Of a DNA stretch of 64,000 nt, positions 22,626-34,800 are shown piece by piece. The stretch's first letter is position 1. Every line of letters begins with the position of its first letter. Source of the stretch: Cytospora piceicola. Taxonomy: Eukaryota; Ascomycota; Sordariomycetes; Diaporthales; Cytosporaceae. The stretch spans positions 124,001 through 188,000 of the forward strand of contig JALQBC010000029.1 of assembly GCA_023375675.1 (NCBI GenBank). Reading direction: 5' to 3'. Both the position numbers and the translations under genes were made by a program. The notes under the pieces were generated by a model. That model was not told where the DNA came from. It did not search any database and worked only from the letters and a program-made list of their open reading frames with translations.

Positions 22626-24965
22626 CTAGTTTTTCGTGTCCCCCAGAATGTCGCCAGCGCCCTGGGACCCAGACTCGCTCGGCGTGTAAGGCGCGCCCGA
22701 GCAGCCCGGCCTGTATCCATCCGACACCATGCTCGACGCGAGCTCGGAGGCGTCCGCCTCGCTGTCCCGGTCGGCCTCCTGGTAAGCCGGGAGCTCATCC
22801 GCCATCTCGCCGTCGTGGTGAAGGTCCGGGAACATGGCGGCCATGGGGCCGGCGTTGGCGGGCACATATGCCTGAGTCTGTTGCGCCATGGGGCCAGCGG
22901 CAATGGGGGCGGTGATCATGACCTGCGGGGGCTGGGGAAGATGGGCCATCATGCGTCCGTCCTCGACAGCGACCATCTCGCTCACCAAATCGGCGGCGGT
23001 CCTGAAGTGGCTGATGTCCCTCGCGACGACATCTCCGTTGCCATCCTCGTCATCAGAGTCCTCGCCGGAGCCCCGCAACATAGCCTCCTTCTCTTCGTCC
23101 TCGCTGATTTCGTAGTAGTGAGGGCCGAAGCACATCTTCTTGTACCACGGCGCGCTGGAGTTTCCGCGGTGGCGACGGGGTGTCCTGATGGACTTGCGCA
23201 CGTAGCGTTGGTACAAGAGGCTTCCGAACACGCCGAGCAGGATGAGGGACACCAGGGCGGACGCGATGTGGACCCACATTGGACCGTGCGGTGGACGGCC
23301 GTGAGGAGGAGGACCGTTGTGAGGTCCGTCGTGAGGTCCGTCGTGAGGTCCGTCGTGGGGTCCATCGTGAGGTCCGTCGTGGGGTCCATCGTGGGGTCCG
23401 TCGTGGGGTCCATCGTGTGGTCCATCGTGAGGCGGAGGGCCGTGCTCGTAGTCACGTCGGAGCTCAGGCTCATCGATAGCGGGAATGTCCAGGGGGGTGG
23501 TAGCCAGAGGACCTTCGTGGTTTTCCGGTTGGGCATCGGGCTCATCGCTGCTAGCATCGTTGTCTTGCTTCTCAGCCTCAACATCTGGCTGCGCCACACC
23601 GTGAGAAGGCTTGTGGTCCTCATGGCCATGGTGTTGGGGCTTGCCCTCGTGGCCGTAGGGACGCTCGAGATCATCAGGTTGCTCGTGGCCTTGACCATGC
23701 GGCTTGTCCACGAGCTTCCAATCCATATGTTCCCAAGGCTGCGGTGGAGGAGGACCCGGGTGGATAAAGCCGAGCAAAGTCTTGATCAGATCAGGCTCCT
23801 CAGGGTAGGGGACAGTTGGTGGGGGAGGCGGCGGGTGTTCGCCGTGATGAGTAGGTGGGGGGCCAAAGCCCGGGGGAGGCGGAGGGGCGTCTCCATGGGG
23901 AGGAGGGGGCGGGTGTTCTCCGTTATGAGGTGGTGGAGGAGGCGGATGGACATCACCATGAGGAGGAGGAGGGTGGTGACCTCCATGTGGCGGGGGCGGT
24001 GGCGCACACTTGCAGAACGGAGGCGGATGAGGGAAGTGAGGTCCTCCATGGGGCGGGGGAGGGGGTGGGTGCGGGCCGTCTCCAGTGTGGTTGCCAGGTC
24101 CTGGGTGGTGAGGGAAGTGCGGCTTCTCGTCCTCGCGGTGCTTGCCCCCTGGACCGTGGTCATGGGGCCTTGGTCCGTGAGGTCCAGGACGACGACCCAT
24201 GTCACCATAGACAGACTTTGCCGCTCCCTTCATCTTATGAACGACAGTCCCAACCACACATTTCAAGCTGTCGCAATCTTTGATACGTCTGTCCCAACCA
24301 AAAGCTTCGGCAAGACGCTGCTCCTTCGCGCGGATCTCGTGCGACAGCTCAGCCGCTTGCCATCTCAAGAAGTTCAACTCGGCCATTTCGGCGTCAAGGT
24401 CGATCTCGTCGTTACCGTCGTCGTCATCGCAGTGTTTCTTTGGTTCGGCCTGGCGGAGAGAGTGAAGGCGAGTCATAATGGCGTTTCCTTCGATATCGGA
24501 GATCCAAACTGGTGCGACTTGCTGGAATCGGAGAGTGAAGCCGACATCTTCGATGGGTTGGCCGTTGATGTTGTCGACATTCAGGCTGAGAAGTTGTTCC
24601 TGAGGCTCACCATTCCAAGCAACGCAAGTGAAATTCCAGGTCGCATCAACAATATCTTTGTCCATTGTCAAGGAACCACCGCCACTCTCGGCCAAGGTCT
24701 GGCCTTCGATGGTTACATTGCCATAGCCACATGCGTCGGTGGACTCTAGGATATCGAATTGGAATGTCAGATCTTGGCTCGTGGTCGAGTAGTCAGACTC
24801 GGGCAAATGTAATGTAATGATAGCGCTGGCGATTGAGTCTTGTTCTTTGTTAGCAAATATGGTCTTCGGGAAGCTATTAATGAGCCTCGACTCACCTTCC
24901 TCAAGAGCAACAGCTCCTACCAGAGCCGGTGCCAGTAAGACACCGGCCTTGAGGAGGCCGCGCAT
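22626..24965 (-). CDS. secretory-pathway single-pass membrane protein with Pro-rich and DGPH repeats
   Basis: Exons on minus: 24965-24896 and 24838-22626; 760 aa. The frame is open upstream of 24965, but Met there begins a clear signal peptide (MRGLLKAGVLLAPALVGAVA), so I start there. The 57-nt intron (GTGAGT...AACAAG, with a GCTAAC branch site) is in frame and stop-free, so an unspliced reading is possible. Order: lumenal beta-rich domain (about 22-200); a conserved-looking helical piece with CDSLKC; a very Pro/His/Gly-rich stretch (about 260-390); about ten HDGP units (about 493-535); one TM helix (about 545-566, ASALVSLILLGVFGSLLY); and a basic then acidic cytosolic tail. I know of no name for this family. 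Cell surface or endomembrane location is inferred. The repeats may make it extended or metal-binding (many His). Confidence 0.8.
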   Translation of the reverse strand: MRGLLKAGVLLAPALVGAVALEEGESRLINSFPKTIFANKEQDSIASAIITLHLPESDYSTTSQDLTFQFDILESTDACGYGNVTIEGQTLAESGGGSLTMDKDIVDATWNFTCVAWNGEPQEQLLSLNVDNINGQPIEDVGFTLRFQQVAPVWISDIEGNAIMTRLHSLRQAEPKKHCDDDDGNDEIDLDAEMAELNFLRWQAAELSHEIRAKEQRLAEAFGWDRRIKDCDSLKCVVGTVVHKMKGAAKSVYGDMGRRPGPHGPRPHDHGPGGKHREDEKPHFPHHPGPGNHTGDGPHPPPPPPHGGPHFPHPPPFCKCAPPPPPHGGHHPPPPHGDVHPPPPPPHNGEHPPPPPHGDAPPPPPGFGPPPTHHGEHPPPPPPTVPYPEEPDLIKTLLGFIHPGPPPPQPWEHMDWKLVDKPHGQGHEQPDDLERPYGHEGKPQHHGHEDHKPSHGVAQPDVEAEKQDNDASSDEPDAQPENHEGPLATTPLDIPAIDEPELRRDYEHGPPPHDGPHDGPHDGPHDGPHDGPHDGPHDGPHDGPHDGPHNGPPPHGRPPHGPMWVHIASALVSLILLGVFGSLLYQRYVRKSIRTPRRHRGNSSAPWYKKMCFGPHYYEISEDEEKEAMLRGSGEDSDDEDGNGDVVARDISHFRTAADLVSEMVAVEDGRMMAHLPQPPQVMITAPIAAGPMAQQTQAYVPANAGPMAAMFPDLHHDGEMADELPAYQEADRDSEADASELASSMVSDGYRPGCSGAPYTPSESGSQGAGDILGDTKN
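23311..23432 (-). repeat. 12-nt coding minisatellite encoding HDGP
   Basis: About ten 12-nt units (GGTCCGTCGTGA and variants on the plus strand) translated on minus as repeated HDGP, the last as HNGP. Units differ mainly at third positions, so selection probably keeps the peptide. Confidence 0.9.
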
Positions 24966-26861
24966 GTTAAAAAGAAAGGAGGATCGGACACTGAAACCGA
25001 GACTCTCTCTGAGACCAAATAGATTGGAAGTTACAAATAAAGAATGTGACCTTTTTCTTCTCTTTTTTCGAGGTACGAGTGAAAAGTACACCCGGATGAG
25101 GGAGGAAGAGAGTGTATAATTTGGGCGGCCACAAGTCGGTCCAATCGATACATATTAAAGTAAAAGGTACAGTGACCCCTGACGAGTCAAGAGGCGACTG
25201 CGGGTGGTGGGGGGATATAATTCTCTGGAACGAACGGGCAGTGGATGGATACCCACTTGGGCGCAACTTCATGTAAGTTCGCAAGTCTTCGAGGCTCAGC
25301 CCAGTATCGACTTGTGATAGTGTGATGTTCCCTTGTATGTGTACATCTCCGTAGTTTGCCAGTTTGCATAAAGTCCTCGCTATGATTCTGCTGTAGGCCT
25401 TGCAAATGGTAATGGATCATGATCAGGAATTGTACCCAGAGCCTGGGAATATAGGTGTCCCTTTGACCTCAGCGGGCAGCTTCGACTCGAAAATAGAGGG
25501 CAATTTCAACATCAGTCAGTACAGTATCGCCATCAAAATAGACCACAAGAGAAATCCATTCTCACGTCAATCCTGAGGGCTCCCTGCATTGCGCAAGCAT
25601 CTCGATGTTGGCCAGGGATGGCAGCCAATCAGCTTGAAGGAGCTTACGAGGCCTTGTGCCGCCCCGAAATGGGTTTGCACAAAGACCCACGAGGTGACGA
25701 CTACCCAACAATCAAAAGACTCGATCGCCATGTTTCCGGAACCCCGCAGTTGACATGCGAGATAAGCCTTTGCAAAGAAGGAAGAGAAATAGAGTGCCAT
25801 CGTGCCATCTATTCCATCCGATTGTTGGAGTCGCTGCAACAACCGCCTTTGTGTGTACCTAGTGTACGGATCTGATCTGTTACTGTTATTGGTGTCGACC
25901 GGCCCAGGCTTCGAGGCGCGGCTTGTCAGTCGCCACTCTCGGTTCAATGCCGTGACGGACCAGCCAGTCTGTGATTGCGGTCGTGATAGTGATACCGGGT
26001 ACTCCGTCAAACCGTTGGGGCTGATTGATGGACTTGAGCAGAAGCAGTATATAGACACCGTCAAAGTGTTGTGATGTCAAACAGGTCAAAGGAAGTCTTC
26101 CTCTGCTATATGCATGATGCTGCCAAACGGCAGTTGCTGGCGGGCCATGATATCTTTGCACATCGATGAAGAAAGCAGATATAATATTCATTCGAGGACA
26201 TCATCCACTCGACATTCATGAATCAACGCATCGTTGGTAGATTTGATGACGAAAATGGAACTCTCATGGTGGGCTTTCGAACTTATTGTGGAGTGTCATT
26301 GTGTGAAGGCTCGAGGTCGAGTTTCAAAGGCTGGCGAGAGAGGCACGGCAGGCAATCCTTCCCGATACGGTACGGCGGCAAGTATAGTAACGGCTGTACA
26401 GTATAAGTAGCGCCACAGTCAAGCAAGGGCGCGGTTCATGTACTACAGATACATAGGTACCTACCTAGGTACTTAGTAAGTACCTAGGTACCTCGGTTAG
26501 CTTATCCACAACAGCACCAGCCTCAAAACTTGCGCCACACTGGAACTTTTCGCGGGGTGCCCCTCCAAAGCCTGGATCTGAATTCAAGAGTGACTCAAAG
26601 AAGAACTGGCAGCATCACATCAGGAACCACTTGTCGACAAAGCCCCCAACCTCGTGCCGACTACCACACCTTCCCGGCATCTGAATCCACCCAGACTTTT
26701 GTCGCCAAAACGAGAGACTCGATTCGCGACCCAAAATTTTTAACGTCACTACCTGTTCTGACGACCAAGACGCGCCCCCAATACTGCGCTCTCAACATCC
26801 CTCCTATCCTATCACACCACAGAACCTAATCCAGCAAACACGTTGAAGACCAGCCGCCAAG
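24966..26861. other. 1.9 kb gene-free divergent promoter region
   Basis: Between the DGPH-repeat gene (-) and the eIF2-alpha gene (+). A dense cluster of TACCTAGGTA palindromes sits at about 26450-26496. A 165-codon frame on minus (25567-26064) shows no family character and I do not accept it as a gene. Confidence 0.5.
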
Positions 26862-28081
26862 ATGTCGCTGACGAATTGTCGATTCTACGGTGAGCTGCAA
26901 ACGAACATGAGCATCGGCTTCACTTGGACCTGAGGCTGACTTAGCATCCAGAGGAGAAGTATCCCGAGGTGGATAGCTTCGTGATGGTGAACGTGAAGCA
27001 GGTGGGTATCTCCCGGCTCCAGTCCACGCGACCGCGTCGCCGTGCACCCGCTGACAATGCCTCGCCTAGATCGCCGATATGGGTGCATACGTTAAGCTCC
27101 TGGAATACGACAACATGTTTGTTTTACCCAACCCCGTCCTGCCGTGCCCCAAGCCTCGCCGACTAACACGCTGTAGTGATGGCATGATTCTGCTTTCCGA
27201 ACTGTCCCGAAGACGTATTCGATCTATTCAGAAGCTCATTCGTGTCGGAAGAAACGAGGTCGTCGTCGTGCTCCGAGTGGACAAGGAGAAGGGCTACATC
27301 GATCTGTCCAAGCGCCGAGTGTCTCCCGAGGACATTATCAAGTGCGACGAGCGGTACAACAAGAGCAAGGTTGTCCACTCCATAATGCGACACGTTGCCG
27401 AGAAGACCCAGACCCCCATCGAGAACCTATACGAGACCATCGCCTGGCCCTTGAACCGGAAATACGGCCACTCTATCGACGCCTTCAAGCTCAGCATCAC
27501 CAACCCCGATGTTTGGCAAGGAATCCAGTTCCCCACCGAGGCCATCGAGGAGGAGCTCAAGAGCTACATCTCCAAGAGGCTGACCCCTCAGCCCACCAAG
27601 CTCCGTGCCGACATTGAGGTGACCTGCTTCGGCTACGAGGGTATTGATGCTATCAAGACAGCTTTGAGGTAAGGCGGGCAGGGCTCCTGGGCTGCCTACC
27701 CACACCCCCTCCCCCCCACATCCCTCCCGGGGACTTGGTGCTAACACACAACTTCAATGCAGACGCGCTGAGGCGAGCAACACAGCCGACAACCAGGTCA
27801 AGGTCAAGCTGGTGTCCCCACCTCTGTATGTCCTTACCAGCCAGTGCTTGGACAAGAGCGTGGGTATCGCACTGCTCGAGCAAGCTATCGTGGACATCCG
27901 AACAAGCATCGAGGGCGCCGGCGGCAAGCTCAACGTCAAGATGGAGCCCAAGGCTGTCACCGAGTCTGACGATGCCGAGCTCCAGGCGCTCATGGAGAAG
28001 CGTGAGAGGGAGAACGCCGAAGTCAGCGGTGACGAGAGTATGAGCGAGTCCGACGAGGGCGTCCCCGGACCGGACGTCTAA
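26862..28081 (+). CDS. SUI2: translation initiation factor eIF2 alpha subunit
   Basis: Exons 26862-26889, 26952-27001, 27070-27116, 27177-27668 and 27763-28081; 311 aa (yeast Sui2 is 304). eIF2 carries Met-tRNAi to the 40S ribosome. The N-terminal S1 domain is spread over the short 5' exons ([10 protein letters not shown], then EKYPEVDSF...VKQ, then [15 protein letters not shown]). The phosphorylation loop [13 protein letters not shown] puts the regulatory serine at residue 52 counting Met, i.e. the classical Ser51, target of Gcn2-type kinases. Helical and C-terminal alpha/beta domains follow, with an acidic tail ([12 protein letters not shown]) that resembles CK2 sites. Intron 3 uses a GTTTGT donor; joining there restores NIDGM, as expected for the family. 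Confidence 0.97.
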
Positions 28082-29216
28082 GTGCATGCTTTTCCTTGCA
28101 TCTCAGGCGCTGGGATACTGGACGGACTATGGACATCAAAAAGTTCTGTGTTGGGCCTGGCCGGTTTTGGTCATAGCTGGAAGGGAATGGATGATCTCGC
28201 AGGGAGGAAGAGGCGGACTGCTTGGCTCGTGTAATGACCGTCCATTGGGGAGCTGAGCAGGGCATGGAGGACGGATATATCAGTGTGGATAGCCGGCGCT
28301 GCCTTGTTCTTCCCTCTCCACCCAAGATAGGTGTATTGGAGAGTGAGGGCAGGGTATTGGAACACAAAAACAAAAACACCGAAAATGAGCACACAACTGT
28401 CTGGTTCCTCCCGCAGGCTCGAATGTATCGTAGTAACATGGGGGGGTAACAGGAGACTATTCTGGTGTCTAGACACCTTGATGTTAATACAGGATACACG
28501 TATAGTAGTGCTGTCTGGGAGTAGCGCAAATCTAAAGATATTCAGTCTAATACGTACCTAGGACGTAGAGGGACCGCCCGGCGCGTCCTGACTGATTGCC
28601 CTGGTCCATGCACACTGTCAGTGATTGGAAGTGCCGCTCCGAGCACCCCCACCTTTTGCACCTTGGATCTTGCGGGCGCCGCCTGGTTGGACTTGACTTG
28701 AACTTAACTTCACGTTGACCGAACCGGCCCTCCCACCACACAGCAAGCTCCCCTTCAAGATCAAGACTACTGCAGCTGTGTCTTGCTTTGCGCTTGCGTT
28801 CTCGTTGTAGAACGGAACCACCTCAAGCGCAGTTCCCTTGCCCTTGCCCTTGCCCTTTTCTTCTACTTCTTCTTCTTCCTCTTCTCTTTCTCTCTCGTGG
28901 CCGCACTGTTCCGTCCTCGTCGCTCAAAATTGATCCCATCTTCAAAGCATTATCCACGTCCCATTGTCCCTGCAAACACACTACGTCCGACCTTCAACTT
29001 TGCAACCCAATCTCCTGGCGACACGCATCCGGAGTTTCCACCTTTCACAGCATAGCTTACTTTTGCTCTCCACGGATTGGTCCATTGTTGGCTATTGAGA
29101 ACAAACGTTTACATAAATAGAGTAGCGGCGCGGCAGTTTCCTTTCATCGTAGGACCATATCCGTGACCAAAAGGGAACAAGGCCATTTAGAGCCCTTTGA
29201 AGACAAGGCCGACAAA
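28082..29216. other. intergenic, promoter of Ran-binding gene
   Basis: Holds the eIF2-alpha 3' UTR and the promoter of the next gene. A strong pyrimidine tract (about 28830-28905, CTTGCC units then TCTTC units) is typical of fungal promoters just upstream of transcription starts. No gene seen. Confidence 0.5.
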
Positions 29217-31104
29217 ATGGCGGACGAACCCCAACCCCCAAGCGTCAACCGCGACGACAAGCAAACCCAGTTCGATGCGAAGCTCGAAGACGCAGAGACA
29301 CGAGCCACCAGAGAGGAGCTTAAGCACAGTCACATCTCGGACAAGCAAGCAAATACAACAACCACCGAGCAATCGATACAGGGCGACGAGGGCGACGAGG
29401 ATATGAAGCTCAGATCGGCTAAAGAATACAACCAGGAGCCTGCGGCCTCCAGGCCCAAGAAGAATACGCCTGACCTGGGGCCCCCGGATGCTTTGTCTGC
29501 GGGCAGGGCTGGAGAGAGGAAGGTTTCTTCGCCTAAGAAGAAGCGTGCGCATGACGAAGTAGAGGATGAGCACAAGGAGGGGGAGGGCCGGACGAGCAAC
29601 GGCGCCGACTCCGATGACTGGGTAATGGTCGAGGGGGGGGACAAGGCTGAAAAGGACCAGGACGAGGTCGAGCCGCAGAAGAAGCGGGCCAGGGATGAGA
29701 AGAGCCCTCCGGCGGATCTACACAACAAGGCTTCGACGGTAAGCTCGGGACAACTGGATGACCCAATGGGAGGGTAAATCGCTAATTTGCTACCAGACTA
29801 CCTCAGTTACCCTCAAGGCCGACCCCGTCAGCAAAGACCAACCACAGACCTCGGCATCTGCATTCGAGGCCTCTGGCTTCGCCAAACTAGCATCCTCCAC
29901 TTCGTCGCCATTCGCAGCGATCGGCGCAAACAAGAGCGTCTTCGGCGGCATCGCAGCGTCTTCACCATCCCCGTTCGCAGGTTTTGGCGCAGCCTCCTCC
30001 ACTCCGTCTACAGCAGCCTCTGTCATCACACCAAAGCTCACCTTCGGAAGCCAAGATACAACAGCCCAGTCACCCTTCGGCGCGATCAACGGCAGCAAAG
30101 CTACGAGCGGTTTTGGTGGCGGCGGATTCGGTGGCGGATTCGGCGGCGGATTCGGCGGTGGCTTTGGCGGTAGCAGTGCGTTCGGCAGTGTACTTGGGGG
30201 GGAGAGGACCGGAAATTTCGCATCGCCTGGACTACAGCCTATCACTAAGAGTGAAAAGCCGGCGAAGCCGTTTGGTGCCCCAGAAAGCGACGCCGAGGAT
30301 GAGGGTGCAGAGGATGCAGAGGCTGGTGACGAGGAGGCTGGTGGCGGTGCAGCAGGCGAGGCAGACAAAGACAAGGACAAGGAAAAAGAGAAGGAGGGCA
30401 CTGCCAGCCGGGATGAGTCGATGCCGTTGGGCGGAGACGACGAGAAGAAGAAGTTCAAGCGAGGTGAGTCTCACATGGTGGGCGAGGAAGTCGAATGCCT
30501 TCTGAATGGATCTTGCTGACAATATACACAGTGGCCGTTGACGACGGCGAAGCTGGCGAAGCAACCATCGTCCAGGTGCGCGCGCGAATGTACTACCTCA
30601 ACAAAACGGTCAACGCAGACGGCAAGGCAGAAGCCGCGTGGAAAGAGCGTGGTGTCGGCAACCTCAAGATCAATGTGCCAGAGGAGTCTGTGGGCTTCGA
30701 ATCCGAAACAGGCGCCGTGAACCCCAGATCCTTCAACCCCGCCAAACTGAAGGAGAGCACGCCCGAGAACCCCAGGTTGGTCCGGCTGGTCATGCGGCAG
30801 GACTCTACGGGACGCGTCATTCTGAACACGGTCATGCTGGCGGCCATGGACTTCCAGATCAAGGAGGGCTTCAAGACTACGAGTATCCTGTTCACGGCTA
30901 TCGAGGGCGAGGACAGCAAGACCGTTCCAGTGACGATGAAGGTACGTGCTCGATTATCCACACGGCGGACAAGGCATATTAGCTAACATGACGGTACAGA
31001 TGAGCGCCCAGAATGCCGCTATCTTCTCGGAGAAGGCAGAGATGATCAAGAGAAAGATGAAGGACCAGATCGTGAGGGACGAGAATGCTAAAGCCGACGA
31101 GTAA
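29217..31104 (+). CDS. nuclear Ran-binding-domain protein with FG repeats (Yrb2/Hba1-like)
   Basis: Exons 29217-29738, 29797-30463, 30532-30941 and 31000-31104; 567 aa. The frame is open upstream of 29217 but without an ATG, so MADEPQPP is the start. Residues 1-174 are charged, with two basic clusters (SPKKKRAHDE, PQKKRARDE) that look like nuclear localisation signals. Residues about 175-300 carry FG motifs, including a FGGG run. About 410-530 form a Ran-binding domain: AAWKERGVGNLKIN, LVRLVMRQDSTGRVILN and FTAIEGEDSKTVPVTMK fit the family. A basic helical tail follows. RanBP3/Yrb2/Hba1 proteins assist Crm1 export by binding RanGTP; a nucleoporin of the Nup50/Nup2 type is the main alternative. 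Confidence 0.88.
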
Positions 31105-31892
31105 TCGCCCATCCAAGAATGAAGTGTAGGACCAAAGCAAGAATTGCTTGTATACCGTGGGAATACGACGGAAGACTGGTCAACAGGCTTGATGAAAATG
31201 ATTTTCCCATCCCTTGAGGAGGAGTCTTGTCATCCTCGAACAGTACGTATGGGTTAAAGCAGTAGAGTTTTGTCCGGTCTGCTTTGGTACTATTAGGCTG
31301 CTTCGGGGAATTCCAAGCATCGAAATACCCAACTCCTTTTCCTTTAACGTCTCTCACGATGACTGGACGACGGTGGCATTGGGATCTTTTGTGTGTTTGT
31401 GTATGTGTGTTTGGTATGTGATATCACAGGCACATGCATTTGGTCTATATGATTGTCAAGACGAGTCTCGAGAAGTATTTATATGTTAGAAACGAAGGCA
31501 TGCGGAGGTTTTTAGACGGTTTATGTGATGACCAAAACATAAAAACTGGAGGTCGATTATACAATTGAATGAAGTCATCAACTGCTTATGTGTACCATAG
31601 TATCCAGCCTGGTCGAATTGTGACGGTAATCCGCCTACAATAATTGTTCCTTTTTCTTGTCTCCATACCATCTATCCATTGTCAAAGGCTTATGGCCACA
31701 AGGAAAGTCAGGTCAGGTGCAAACGCGTTAGCCCCCGCGTCATCGCCACTTTACAAAGTTGCGACAGCCTTGACTTCCGTGGAACCGTACATATCCTTCC
31801 GACTGCAATGCATTTCTTGCAGTGAACGAAGTCAGAACCAATCGAGGAACTCGATCGAGGAATTCGATTACCTCACCATGTGACAGGCAGAC
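31105..31892. other. intergenic, promoter of HRQ1
   Basis: 3' UTR of the Ran-binding gene and promoter of HRQ1. A GTGTGTTTG-type tract lies near 31391-31415. No gene seen. Confidence 0.5.
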
Positions 31893-34800
31893 ATGCCTGG
31901 ACCACCACTACATGTCCGCAGGGGCGGCTCAGGAAGAGGCAAGAGGAAGCGCTCAGTTGAGATACCAGAGGCAACCGATCCGTCCTTACCTGCAAAGCCA
32001 GCAGAGCCGGCAGAGCCGGCATTCTCCTCAGCAGATACTACAGGTACTAGTCCTCCTATCAAAGTCGAAGATGATGCAGTAGACATAGCACCAGCACCCA
32101 AGTCCCGCCGTGGACCAAAGGGAAAGCAGCCCGCCGCCCTGAAGAAGTCAGAGTCGGTCAAGTGCGTCATCGAATGGCCGGAATACTTCAAGGCCCTGGA
32201 GAAGACGCACCGCGCTCTCAACCTGGTCTTCACCTTCTGTTGCACGCGGAAACACCTCGCCACGACCTTTGACACCATCCGCAGCGCGGTGGAGTCGCAC
32301 ACCAAGCGGGAGCTCCTGGTGGCCGACGTCGCGGCCGTCGTGGCGCTGCGGCCCGACGGCATCAACTTCGGCTACGTCGACGAGGTGATGCTGCAGATCG
32401 ACGCCAAGGGCGCCGAGAGGAACGACGCCTTCGTCACGGGCGGCGGGCGCGGGTCCCGGGGCCAGGGGTTCGCGCCGGACGCGAGCGTGGGCGGGATCAC
32501 GGGCACCGAGGGCCTGGGCGCCCGGGGCCATCCCGGCGACGAGGACGGCGGCGCGGCGGGCGGGAAGGAGGTGCTGTACTTCGAGTTCGTCGACGGCGAC
32601 CTCAAGCGGCAGGTGCAGCACCGCAAGACGGGCGAGCCGACCAAGCCGACGCGCAAGCTGCGCGAGGAGGACCTCAAGATGCCCGTGTACAGCCAGAAGC
32701 AGATGTCCGGGCTGATCGGGAAGCGCAACGCGCGGTTCGCGAGCGCGGTGAACGAGTACGTCAACAGGTGCGTGGGGCAGAACCTCGACCCGGAGGTCGG
32801 GCTGAGGAGCGAGGCCGAGCTGTACATGCCGGCCCCGTCCGAGGACGCGGGGGAGGGCGCACCCAGGCAGGAGCTGAGCAGCACGCTGCCGGATACGATA
32901 CCCAAGGAGAGGAAAAGCATACCCGAGATCGTGCAGGAGCTGAAAAGCAGCCCCTGGTATACGGGCCAGATCGTGCCCGACGGCCACAGGGTGTTTGAGA
33001 CGCAGGAGCCGGTATATGGGGAGCTGAGTTTCCTGCTCAGTCAGGACCTGGTGAACGCGCTGTACAATGCGAAGGGAATCACGCAGTTCTTTGCGCACCA
33101 GTCGGATGCCATCAACAGCCTCCACGACGGCAGCCATGTCGTGGTCGCTACCTCAACCAGTTCCGGCAAGTCACTCATCTACCAGCTACCCGTCCTCCAC
33201 GCCCTGGAGGAGGATTTCAACACGAGAGCCATGTACATCTTCCCCACCAAGGCCCTTGCTCAAGACCAGAAGCGCAGCCTCAGGGACATGCTGTCATACC
33301 TTCCAGGCCTGGAGCACACCGTCGTCGAGACCTTCGACGGCGACACGCCCTGGAAGGAGCGCAACGCGATCCGCGACGAGGCCCGCATCATCTTCACCAA
33401 CCCTGACATGCTGCACATCACCATCCTGCCGCAGGAGGAGCGGTGGCGGACATTCCTCCAGAACCTCAAGTACGTCGTCGTCGACGAGCTGCACTACTAC
33501 AACGGCCTGATGGGCTCGCACGTCGCCTTCATCATGCGGCGCCTGCGGCGGATCTGCGCCGCCGTGGGGAACAGGAAGGTCAGGTTTGTGAGCTGCTCCG
33601 CGACGGTGGCGAACCCGCAGGAGCACTTCCGCACCATCTTCGGCATCCAGGATGTGCACCTTGTGGATTTCGATGGGTCGCCCTCGGGGAGGAAGGAGTT
33701 CCTGTGCTGGAACACGCCGTTCAGGGACCCTGCGGACCCGACGAGTGGGAGGGGCAACGCCATGTACGAGTGTGCGCGGCTGTTCTGCCAGCTCATACTG
33801 AGGGGGGTGAGGGTCATCGCTTTCTGCAGGGTGAGAGAGCAGTGTGAGAAGCTTGTTGGGGCTGTCAAGCATGAGCTGGAGAGGCTAGGCCGCGGGGACT
33901 GTGTCAACCGCGTTATGGGGTATCGAGGCGGATACACGCCCCAGGACCGCCGGCGGATCGAGACCGAGATGTTTGAAGGGAAGCTCATGGGGATCATCGC
34001 AACCACTGCTCTCGAGTTGGGGGTCGATATTGGCAGCCTCGATGCCGTTCTGACCTGGGGTTTCCCGTATACGATATCGAACCTTCGACAGCAGAGTGGC
34101 CGAGCCGGCCGGAGGAACAAAGACTCGCTGTCCATTCTTGTCGGCGACTGTTTCCCGACGGACCAGCATTTCATGCAAAATCCGGACGAGCTTTTTACGA
34201 GGCCAAATAGCCAGTTGCAGGTCGACCTTGACAACATGCTCGTGCGAGAGGGACACATACAATGCGCAGCTTTCGAGATGCCGATACGGCCTAAAGAAGA
34301 CGCCAAGTACTTTGGTGAAGATATCGAACAGCTCTGTGAAGAGCGGCTTATCAAGGACGAGTTAGGCTTCTACCATACGCACGACCGATTCAGGCCGCTA
34401 CCTTCCAAGTTCGTCTCGATCCGTGACACTGAAGACGAGCACTTTGCAATCATAGATATCACCCACGGGCGCAACATTGTCCTGGAAGAACTCGAAGCTT
34501 CCCGTGCCACATTCACTATATACGACGGAGCGATCTTCCTCCACCAGGGTATCACATACCTAGTCCGGGACTTCAACCCGGACAAGCGCATGGCGCGCGT
34601 GGAGAAAGTCAAGGTGGACTGGACAACCCAGCAGCGGGACTTCACGGACGTCGACCCGATCGAGACGGAGGCCATCCGCAGGATCAAGGGGTCCGCTTCG
34701 CGCGCCTTCTACGGGACCATCAGGATCACGCAGGTCGTCTTCGGGTACTTCAAGGTGGACCGGCGCAACCGGGTGCTCGACGCCGTGCACGTCGACAACC

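Noticed and set aside
22815..24749. 644-codon plus-strand frame opposite the DGPH-repeat gene
   Set aside because: Mirror of the repeat-rich minus-strand gene; the signal peptide, TM helix and intron all support minus.
14839..24965. Biosynthetic gene cluster or new multi-gene system around the large pyrimidine enzyme
   Set aside because: The flanking genes are a TRP channel and a repeat membrane protein with no pathway link; the large gene is a standard primary-metabolism enzyme.
25567..26064. 165-codon minus-strand frame
   Set aside because: No domain, no hydrophobic pattern and no conserved motif recognised; lies in the promoter side of eIF2-alpha with palindromes close by. Length alone is not enough.
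32148..33137. 329-codon minus-strand frame inside HRQ1
   Set aside because: Shadow of the GC-rich part of HRQ1.
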